A stretch of 10,965 nucleotides of DNA from Candidatus Aegiribacteria sp. (GTDB taxonomy: Bacteria > Fermentibacterota > Fermentibacteria > Fermentibacterales > Fermentibacteraceae), in NCBI GenBank assembly GCA_021107345.1, contig JAIOSX010000261.1:1-10965 (forward strand). The letters run 5' to 3'. The first letter of the stretch is position 1; each line of letters starts with the position of its first letter. The notes under the pieces are model-generated. The model saw only the letters and a list, made by a program, of their open reading frames with translations, had not been told where the DNA came from and made no database searches. Of this stretch, positions 1-6,080 are shown one piece after another. The translations under genes and the position numbers were made by a program.

Positions 1-2
1 CG

Positions 3-191
3 ATTGCAAAGGCTATTACAGTTCCGGGACTGCTTCTACAGAAACTAACTACAAGAAAGGCGGGAATAAGAGAAATAGAGGTGGCAGTCGCGTCTTTATA
101 CGTTTCTCTTGGCAGAAACCCCGGTGCTGATGTTAAAATCCTTGGCCGTGAAGCAGAAAACCTCCCTGAGGAGGAAAATGAAAAAGTCTGA
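3..191 (+). CDS. DUF1385 (YqhQ-like) family protein, C-terminal fragment
   Basis: The 5' end lies outside the window, and 62 codons are visible in the frame starting at base 3, ending at TGA 189-191. The visible start of the fragment reads PGLLLQKLTTRKAG, followed by IEVAVASL. This closely matches the conserved C-terminus of the DUF1385/YqhQ family (family form roughly PGLWLQKLTTREP...IEVAIAAL). These are membrane-associated proteins of unknown biochemical role, often annotated as putative metal-dependent enzymes, and they are frequently encoded directly upstream of prfA. That is also the arrangement here: the prfA ATG at 178 lies inside this gene, giving a 14-base overlap in a different frame. 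The last 20 or so residues are acidic and look like a lineage-specific tail. Family assignment is from recalled motif similarity and genomic context; function is not inferred. Confidence 0.8.
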   Translation: MAKAITVPGLLLQKLTTRKAGIREIEVAVASLYVSLGRNPGADVKILGREAENLPEEENEKV

Positions 192-1254
192 CACAGAATC
201 CCTTGAACAGAGACTGAAGGAAATCGATGAAAGCCTGTGTTCTCCGAAAACCCTGAAGAATTCTTTGCTGATACGTTCGCTTACCGAAGAGCGCGCCGGT
301 CTGTCAAGAATCCTCAGTGCCATTGAAGAAATCGAAGAAGTCGGTTCGTCCCTTAAAGAGACAAAGGAACTGCTGGAAGATGATGACCGTGAACTGGCGT
401 CCCTCGCCGCCCTGGAGATTCCCGAAATGGAGAAGAAGCTTGATAGGCTTGAGCATCAGCTGAAAACGCTTCTCGTTCCGCCCGATCCAAATGACAGGAG
501 GGATGTCATTATCGAGATCCGATCCGGAACAGGCGGAGAAGAAGCGGCTCTGTTCGCCGCAGATGTATATAGAATGTATACGTTTTACGCTCAGAAAAAT
601 GCATGGTCTCATGAGATATTCAGCAGCAGTGGTTCCGAAAGGGGAGGATTCAAGGAAGTTACCTTCGCCCTGAGAGGAAAAGGCGTCTATAGCCGAATGA
701 AGTTCGAAGCAGGTGTACACAGAGTGCAGAGAATTCCCGAAACGGAAACCTCCGGAAGAATTCACACTTCCGCCTGTACTGTGGCTGTACTTCCTGAGGC
801 CGAGGAGATAGAGGTTGATATCAATCAGGAGGACCTCAGAATAGATGTCTACCGCTCTTCAGGCCCGGGAGGGCAGAGTGTCAATACAACAGACTCCGCA
901 GTGCGGATTACCCACAAACCCACAGGGCTGGTCGTTTCCTGTCAGGATGAAAAGAGCCAGCATAAAAACAGGGTGAAGGCCATGAAAGTCCTCAGATCAA
1001 GACTGTTTGCAAAAAAGCAGGAAGAGGAGAAAGCCAAGCGGGCTGAAACCAGGAAGAGTATGGTAGGCTCCGGAGACAGAAGTGCCAAGATCAGAACGTA
1101 CAATTTTCCCCAGGGAAGAGTTACCGACCATAGAATTCACCTCTCCCTTCATTCATTGAAAGACATTCTCAGCGGGGATCTTGACCAGGTCATAGAACCG
1201 CTTATCAAAGCCGAGCAGGAAAGACTTCTCTCGGAGGTTTCATCGGGATTGTGA
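178..1254 (+). CDS. prfA: Peptide chain release factor 1 (RF1)
   Basis: Recognises UAA and UAG in the ribosomal A site and triggers peptidyl-tRNA hydrolysis. From the ATG at 178 the product is 358 aa, against about 360 in E. coli. Residues 1-100 form the helical, charged domain 1. The stop-codon tripeptide PxT is P187-E188-T189, inside HRVQRIPETETSGRIHTSA. The catalytic loop GGQ ends at Q233 (SSGPGGQSVNTTDSA), almost the same numbering as E. coli (PAT 188-190, Q235). The PxT tripeptide, rather than the SPF of RF2, makes it RF1. The start at 178 is chosen because GAGGAGG lies just upstream (about 169-175) and the length fits; a longer reading from a TTG at 109 would run far into the upstream gene. 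The 3' end overlaps prmC by four bases (GTGA), which suggests translational coupling with the enzyme that methylates Q233. Confidence 0.97.
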   Translation: MKKSDTESLEQRLKEIDESLCSPKTLKNSLLIRSLTEERAGLSRILSAIEEIEEVGSSLKETKELLEDDDRELASLAALEIPEMEKKLDRLEHQLKTLLVPPDPNDRRDVIIEIRSGTGGEEAALFAADVYRMYTFYAQKNAWSHEIFSSSGSERGGFKEVTFALRGKGVYSRMKFEAGVHRVQRIPETETSGRIHTSACTVAVLPEAEEIEVDINQEDLRIDVYRSSGPGGQSVNTTDSAVRITHKPTGLVVSCQDEKSQHKNRVKAMKVLRSRLFAKKQEEEKAKRAETRKSMVGSGDRSAKIRTYNFPQGRVTDHRIHLSLHSLKDILSGDLDQVIEPLIKAEQERLLSEVSSGL

Positions 1255-2099
1255 ATGTTCTGGATGCCTGCAGATGGGCGGCAGAGGAACTGGGAGAACT
1301 TGAATCACCCCGGCTGGAAGCAGAACTGCTGCTGTGCCATTTAATGAACTGGAAACGGCACGAACTATATCTGAACCATAAATGCGAAATACACGAATCC
1401 TGTCTGGAACAGTACAGAAAAACGGTCCGGCGGCGGAAGAACAGGGAACCCCTTCAGCATATTACCCGAAGAGTGGATTTCCTGGGGCGTTCCTTCATTG
1501 CAGGGCCGGGAGCCCTTATAGCACGACCGGAAACGGAGTTTCTTTCCGAGCTGTTCATGAGCGAGCTTTCGGAGCCGGGTTACATTCTCGACGCTGGCAC
1601 CGGATCCGGCGTAATAGCGGTTTCTCTGGCTCTGAAGTATCAGGCCGCGCTGGTAATCGGAACGGATATCAGCCGGGAAGCTATGATCCTTGCGCGCATG
1701 AACAAAGAACTCTTCAAAGTGCAGAATCTGATGCTTGTCAGAACCGACCTGGTTGAAACATTCAGGCAAGGAATCAGAATATTCGACGGTATCATAGCCA
1801 ATCTTCCTTACATTCCTTCGGCTCAGATCCATGACCTTGAGCCTGAAGTAAGGGATGGAGACCCCCTGATCGCGCTTGACGGCGGGGTTAACGGGCTTGA
1901 CCTGGTCTTATCGTTAATAGATTCCGTACCGGGTATTCTGAAAATAGGCGGAATTCTTGCACTTGAACTTGACCATGAGCAGGTGGAGACGGTTTCGAAA
2001 ATACTTGAGAAAAACCATCTATGGATAGATGTAAACGCATTCAATGATTATGCCGGTCAGCCCAGAGTTGTAACAGCCCGGATACAGGGTCGTACATAA
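1251..2099 (+). CDS. prmC: Release factor glutamine N5-methyltransferase PrmC (HemK)
   Basis: SAM-dependent enzyme that methylates the GGQ glutamine of RF1 and RF2 in the cytoplasm and boosts termination efficiency. The product is 282 aa, close to the family norm of about 280. Residues 1-75 are the helical release-factor-binding domain (ESPRLEAELLLCHL). It is followed by the conserved REPLQHI and GPGALIARPETEFL segments. SAM-binding motif I is ILDAGTGSGVIAVSLA (about residues 112-127, D114). The substrate-glutamine motif, normally NPPY, is N184-L185-P186-Y187, at the same position as in E. coli. The downstream EVRDGDPLIALDGG block is also typical. The start is the GTG that overlaps the prfA stop (GTGA); a GGAGG sits about 13 bases upstream and coupling to prfA translation is likely. 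The Leu in NLPY is a variant I believe occurs in other PrmC proteins. Confidence 0.95.
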   Translation: MNVLDACRWAAEELGELESPRLEAELLLCHLMNWKRHELYLNHKCEIHESCLEQYRKTVRRRKNREPLQHITRRVDFLGRSFIAGPGALIARPETEFLSELFMSELSEPGYILDAGTGSGVIAVSLALKYQAALVIGTDISREAMILARMNKELFKVQNLMLVRTDLVETFRQGIRIFDGIIANLPYIPSAQIHDLEPEVRDGDPLIALDGGVNGLDLVLSLIDSVPGILKIGGILALELDHEQVETVSKILEKNHLWIDVNAFNDYAGQPRVVTARIQGRT

Positions 2100-2187
2100 C
2101 ATCGTACACTTGCAAAACTTGTAAAAAAGCTTCCCTGCATGCATATTTCACTGATTAGTGGTATTGTGATGTTGTGTCTGGAGGAAA
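2100..2187 (+). promoter_or_regulatory. Intergenic gap with weak candidate promoter for ispG-glnA
   Basis: This 88-bp AT-rich gap is the only sizeable break in the + strand gene run, so it is the natural place for a second promoter. The best sigma70-like pair I see is TTGTAA (2119-2124) and CATATT (2142-2147), spaced by 17 bp, each matching consensus at 4 of 6 positions. A clear ribosome binding site GGAGG (2180-2184) precedes the ispG ATG. No hairpin with a U-tract is visible, so read-through from prmC is also possible. The promoter is speculative; the ribosome binding site is well supported. Confidence 0.25.
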
Positions 2188-3273
2188 ATGGATATAAGCA
2201 GATCCCAAACAAGAACGATAATGGTTGGAGAACTGCTTATAGGAGGCGGGTCACCCATATCCGTCCAATCCATGACGAACGTTCCCACCACTGATATAAA
2301 AGCAGTCTGCAGGCAGATAGATCTACTGGCGAGCCGGGGGGCTGAAATCGTTCGTGTGGCGATACCGGACAGGGAATCTGCCGTTGCCCTGCGGAGTATT
2401 ATCGAAAGATCACCTGTTCCAGTGGTATCGGATATTCACTTTGACCCGGAACTTGCCTTAATGGCTCTTGAAGCCGGAACAGACAAGCTGAGGCTCAATC
2501 CGGGAAATATAAGAAGAAAATCCGATATCCGGAGAATCTCTGAAAAAGCATTGGAGCTGCAGATCCCCATTCGTATCGGAGTAAATTCCGGCAGTCTGCC
2601 GGGTGACCTCAGGGATAAGTACGGAGGGGTGAACAGAGATTCAATGTGGGCCGCCGCAAAGAGACATTTGATACTCCTTGAGGAAACCGGTTTTCGGAGT
2701 ATAGTTCTATCTCTGAAGTCAAGTGATCCCATACTTACAATAGATGTCAACAGACTGGCATCAGCCGAATGTGATTATCCGCTTCATCTGGGAGTTACCG
2801 AAGCAGGTCCACAGCTTACAGGAAGCGTGAGAAGCGCTGTAGCTCTTTCTGTTCTGCTGTCGGAAGGAATAGGCGATACCATAAGAGTTTCCCTGTCGGG
2901 TTCACCTGAGAAAGAACCTGTTGTAGGCTGGGAGATTCTATCTTCCCTGGATATCCGCCGCAGGTTTCCGAGGGTGATAAGCTGCCCGACATGCGCCAGG
3001 GCACGGATAGACGTCGCTGGTATCGCTGAATCAGTTCAGGAGAGCATTGAAGGTAAAACAGGGAATGTCACCATAGCAGTGATGGGGTGCGAAGTTAATG
3101 GTCCGGGAGAGGCAAGAGACGCGGATGTAGCTCTCATAGGAACTCCATCCGGAATACAGCTTTTTATTGACGGGAAAAATACCGGCGGGATACCCGATTC
3201 CAATATTCTGGTATATCTTGACAAAATAATAGATTCATACATTCGGAAATCAGAAAAAACCGCAGGAGGATAA
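2188..3273 (+). CDS. ispG: 4-hydroxy-3-methylbut-2-en-1-yl diphosphate synthase (IspG/GcpE)
   Basis: Converts 2-C-methyl-D-erythritol 2,4-cyclodiphosphate to HMBPP, the penultimate step of the MEP isoprenoid pathway, using a [4Fe-4S] cluster. The product is 361 aa, within the range of the short bacterial form. The N-terminal TIM-barrel part has VQSMTNVPTTD, VRVAIPD, SDIHFDPELAL, KLRLNPGNI and IRIGVNSGSL. The C-terminal cluster domain has C266 and C269 (SCPTCAR), then C301 and E308 in MGCEVNGPGEARDAD. These correspond to E. coli C270, C273, C305 and E312 with a constant four-residue offset, so all cluster ligands are kept. GVTEAGP and GDTIRVSLSG are also family signatures. The ATG at 2188 has GGAGG at 2180-2184. 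glnA begins only three bases after the stop, so the two are probably co-transcribed. Confidence 0.97.
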   Translation: MDISRSQTRTIMVGELLIGGGSPISVQSMTNVPTTDIKAVCRQIDLLASRGAEIVRVAIPDRESAVALRSIIERSPVPVVSDIHFDPELALMALEAGTDKLRLNPGNIRRKSDIRRISEKALELQIPIRIGVNSGSLPGDLRDKYGGVNRDSMWAAAKRHLILLEETGFRSIVLSLKSSDPILTIDVNRLASAECDYPLHLGVTEAGPQLTGSVRSAVALSVLLSEGIGDTIRVSLSGSPEKEPVVGWEILSSLDIRRRFPRVISCPTCARARIDVAGIAESVQESIEGKTGNVTIAVMGCEVNGPGEARDADVALIGTPSGIQLFIDGKNTGGIPDSNILVYLDKIIDSYIRKSEKTAGG

Positions 3274-3276
3274 AAA

Positions 3277-4704
3277 GTGGCGTCTAACAAGACCGTGAAA
3301 ATTCAACTTGAGAGAATCTTGAACGAGAATTACGAGGAACTTGATTTAAGGTTTACCGATCTTCAGGGACACTGGCGTCATGTAACAATACCGGCCTCGA
3401 TGGTGGACGAGGAATTTTTCCTGCGCGGAGTAGGGTTTGACGGATCCACACTGACCGGCATGACAAAAACGGAAGCCGGAGACCTTATTCTGAGGCCCGA
3501 TCCTAGAAGGGTTTTTGAGGATCAGTTCACCGAGAGAAAAACGATTGTTATTTTTGCCGATATAGTTGATCCGCTGAGTGGTGAAGCCTTTTCCAAAGAT
3601 CCGAGAAGTATAGCCAGAAAAGCAGTCAGTTATCTCAGGGAATCCGGTCTTGCCACGGACAGCTTCTGGGCTCCTGAGTTTGAGTTCTACATTCTCGATG
3701 AAGCCTGCTTCTGGTCCGAGCGGGGAAGCCAGGGATACCGGATGGGAAGCATAGAGAATCCCAGAGAATCGAAAAATTCCAATGCCAAGGGCTTTGTTCA
3801 TTCCGGCAAATCCGGGTACCACATGATGTATCCTGTGGACAGTCTTCATGATATAAGGTCTGAAATATCGATGCAGATGCAGCAGGCAGGAATACAGATA
3901 AAATACCATCATCACGAGGTGGGCAGGATGGGTCAGAGTGAGGTGGAAGTAACCTTCTCTCCATTCCTCAGTGCTGCGGACAATGTCATGATAACCAAGC
4001 ACATTGTCCGTAATGTAGCACTTAAGTATGACCTTTCCGCAACATTCATGCCAAAACCGGCTGAGGGCGAACCGGGCTCCGGCATGCATTTTCATATTTT
4101 CATGACAGACAAACAGGAAAGAATATTCTTTGATAACGATGGCTATTGCAACCTCAGTAGACCCGCACTGAGCGCGATTGCCGGAATTCTTCATCACGCT
4201 CCTGCCGTATGCGCCTTCAGCAACGCTTCGGTTAACAGCTACCATCGACTTGTACCGGGGCAGGAGGCTCCTGTGTACAGATTCTTTTCCGGCCCCAACA
4301 GAAGCGCCGCCATCAGGGTTCCGTCCTATGCCAGAACGGCGGAATCGATGCGGTTCGAGTACAGGGTTCCCGATGGGATCAGTAATCCATACCTCTCGAT
4401 GAGTGCGATACTCATGGCCGCGATTGACGGAATGAAGAAGGAAATGAATCCCGAGGAACTCGGCTACGGCCCGATCGATGAAAATGTTTTTGCGGAGGGT
4501 TATAATACGGATAATCTTCACAGGCTTCCGGGAAACCTTGGTGAAGCCCTGGATGCACTTGAAACCGACAGGGAATTCCTTGAAGAGGAAGACGTTTTCT
4601 CGAAGGAAATGATCGATGATTATATAGAAATGAAAAGAGATGAAGTGGCAAGTTTTCTGGGAAGCCCTCACCCGAAGGAGCATTCCCTCTATTTCAGTCT
4701 GTAG
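3277..4704 (+). CDS. glnA: Type I glutamine synthetase (GSI-beta-like, lacking adenylylation Tyr)
   Basis: ATP-dependent ligation of ammonia to glutamate; family members are cytoplasmic dodecamers. The product is 475 aa (E. coli 469). The N-terminal grasp domain has GFDGSTLTG. The catalytic domain retains E134 and E136 (APEFEF), E214 (HHHEV), E222 (GQSEVE), H271 (GSGMHFH), the NRSAAIR arginines and E361 (FEYRVPD), matching E. coli E129, E131, E212, E220, H269 and E357. ATFMPKP and SYHRLVPGQEAPV are typical, and the C-terminus SPHPKEHSLYFSL parallels the E. coli end. The segment around residues 140-170 includes the insertion typical of GSI-beta. In the loop where GSI-beta has the adenylylated Tyr (E. 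coli NLYDLP), this protein has NVFAEG with F405, so control by GlnE seems impossible. Start is GTG at 3277 with AGGAGGA at 3264-3270; ispG ends three bases upstream. An assimilatory role is likely; a glutamine synthetase-like gamma-glutamyl ligase is less likely given the conserved active site. Confidence 0.93.
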   Translation: MASNKTVKIQLERILNENYEELDLRFTDLQGHWRHVTIPASMVDEEFFLRGVGFDGSTLTGMTKTEAGDLILRPDPRRVFEDQFTERKTIVIFADIVDPLSGEAFSKDPRSIARKAVSYLRESGLATDSFWAPEFEFYILDEACFWSERGSQGYRMGSIENPRESKNSNAKGFVHSGKSGYHMMYPVDSLHDIRSEISMQMQQAGIQIKYHHHEVGRMGQSEVEVTFSPFLSAADNVMITKHIVRNVALKYDLSATFMPKPAEGEPGSGMHFHIFMTDKQERIFFDNDGYCNLSRPALSAIAGILHHAPAVCAFSNASVNSYHRLVPGQEAPVYRFFSGPNRSAAIRVPSYARTAESMRFEYRVPDGISNPYLSMSAILMAAIDGMKKEMNPEELGYGPIDENVFAEGYNTDNLHRLPGNLGEALDALETDREFLEEEDVFSKEMIDDYIEMKRDEVASFLGSPHPKEHSLYFSL

Positions 4705-4718
4705 AAAAGGGGTTATAA

Positions 4719-5951
4719 ATGAAAAAGATACTGGTACTGAGTTTCAGTGTACTTATTCTCGCTCTCGCATGCGGAGAGCAGCCGGCAGAGGACATCTCTG
4801 AAAATGGAGATAACATTGAAGCTGCACCCGCGGAGGAATATGTACTTCCCGAAGCCGATGAATACCTGACCCTGTCCGATTCAATAGGAGTCGAATTGGG
4901 AGACAGCAACTACGTTTTCGGCCAGATAACCGCAGCCGATATCACACCTGAGGGGGAAATAGCGATACTTGATCTTCAGAAAAGCTGCGTGAGCATATTC
5001 TCTCCATCGGGGGAATTCGTGCAGCGTATTGGCCGCCAGGGCAGCGGCCCCGGTGAATTCATGCTTGCCAGGGGGGGAATGTCTTTCTTCTCCGGTGAAG
5101 AGAGCAACGCTGTGTCTGAGGTTACTGTTGTCGATTCCCTTGAACCAGGACTTGTGGTTTCGGATGCAATGGGAGGGAAACTGGTCTATTTCAATTCTGA
5201 AATGGAATACATGATGGATGTTCAGGGCTTTTTCCCGGCACCACCCGCTTCTATTGTGGGTGTAGATAACGGTGCGATTATAGGCATGAAACCTGAATTC
5301 CTGCGGAACGAAGATGGAATGTTCATGGGCTTCACCATTGGAAGATGGGAGATGGGTGAGACCGAACCATCCGTTGTCTATCACGAAAGCATGTCTCCAT
5401 TCGATCCTTCCGACCTCAGCACCATGCAGGATGACATACTCTTCTTCGGAGCTACTCCCGAGGGAATAGTCTTCACCGCGACTCTATCTACTGAAGCGTA
5501 TGAATTCACCGTATGGAACCCCGAAGGAGAAGAACTGTTCACTGTAACGGACGAGGATTTCGTAAGGGTGCTGAAAACACAGGAAGAGATCGATCTTGAA
5601 ATTGAACTAACGAACAACCTGATGATCCAGCAGGGAATGCCCCCGGAAATGGCCAACTGGGAACCCGATCCGTACAATTCGGCAATAGTGGGACTCCAGG
5701 TTGATGATCTTGACAGAATCTGGGTAACTAGAGGAACAACCCGGACACCTTCCTACAACGTTTATGACATGGAAGGGACCCTTCTTTTCACAGCCGCGCT
5801 CGATGCCGGCTTCAGAGCCCGTACATGGGGTACTGTAATCAAGGGCAACCGGTTCCTTGCCTTTGATGCAGATCCCGAGCTTTACCCGCAGGTATTCATA
5901 GGGGATCTTCCGGGAATCGAAATATCTGATACCGAAGAAGAAGGTCTGTAG
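4719..5951 (+). CDS. Predicted lipoprotein, 6-bladed beta-propeller (NHL-like)
   Basis: The product is 410 aa. It starts MKKILVLSFSVLILALAC, a classic short signal sequence ending in a lipobox-like ALAC. C18 would be the lipidated residue, although Ala at -3 and Leu at -2 depart from the strict consensus. An acidic, low-complexity stretch (about residues 19-45) follows, probably a linker from the membrane. Beyond it are propeller-like blades: IAILDLQKSCVSIFSPSGEF followed by RIGRQGSGPGEF (residues 103-114), the signature of NHL/6-bladed propellers, and a later blade near residues 318-370 containing DDLDRIWVTRG and YNVYDMEGTLLF. Such proteins are usually exported and probably bind ligands or partners; no catalytic residues are recognisable. 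It begins 14 bp after glnA with AAGGGG (4707-4712) as ribosome binding site, so it is likely in the same transcript, but nothing links it functionally to glutamine synthesis. Substrate or partner is unknown. Confidence 0.8.
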   Translation: MKKILVLSFSVLILALACGEQPAEDISENGDNIEAAPAEEYVLPEADEYLTLSDSIGVELGDSNYVFGQITAADITPEGEIAILDLQKSCVSIFSPSGEFVQRIGRQGSGPGEFMLARGGMSFFSGEESNAVSEVTVVDSLEPGLVVSDAMGGKLVYFNSEMEYMMDVQGFFPAPPASIVGVDNGAIIGMKPEFLRNEDGMFMGFTIGRWEMGETEPSVVYHESMSPFDPSDLSTMQDDILFFGATPEGIVFTATLSTEAYEFTVWNPEGEELFTVTDEDFVRVLKTQEEIDLEIELTNNLMIQQGMPPEMANWEPDPYNSAIVGLQVDDLDRIWVTRGTTRTPSYNVYDMEGTLLFTAALDAGFRARTWGTVIKGNRFLAFDADPELYPQVFIGDLPGIEISDTEEEGL

Positions 5952-5970
5952 AAGTTCTCTAAACTGTTGA

Positions 5971-5999
5971 GGCGGGGCAAGCCATTGACTTTCCCCGCC
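5971..5999. terminator. GC-rich hairpin between convergent genes
   Basis: GGCGGGG (5971-5977) pairs perfectly with CCCCGCC (5993-5999). After one C/T mismatch, AAG (5979-5981) pairs with CTT (5989-5991), leaving a seven-base loop. It starts 20 bp after the lipoprotein stop and lies about 80 bp from the stop of the convergent kinase gene. That is where a bidirectional terminator would be expected. No U-tract follows the stem on either strand, so it is not a canonical intrinsic terminator; it may act with Rho or as a 3'-end stabiliser. The rest of the 129-bp convergent gap holds nothing recognisable. Confidence 0.55.
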
Positions 6000-6080
6000 A
6001 CGCCATGAATTCTGATGGCAAATGTACCGGGCTTGGTTCTTTAATGGTTTATTGCAGAACTATATTCAAAACACTCATAT

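Noticed and set aside
109..177. N-terminal extension of prfA from a TTG
   Set aside because: The ATG at 178 has GAGGAGG and gives the expected RF1 length and residue numbering. The extension lies within the upstream DUF1385 frame.
3346..4683. 445-codon open frame antisense to glutamine synthetase
   Set aside because: It is a shadow of the strongly supported glnA. It has no recognisable domain and its composition is unlike a real protein (rich in His, Arg and Ser with scattered Cys).
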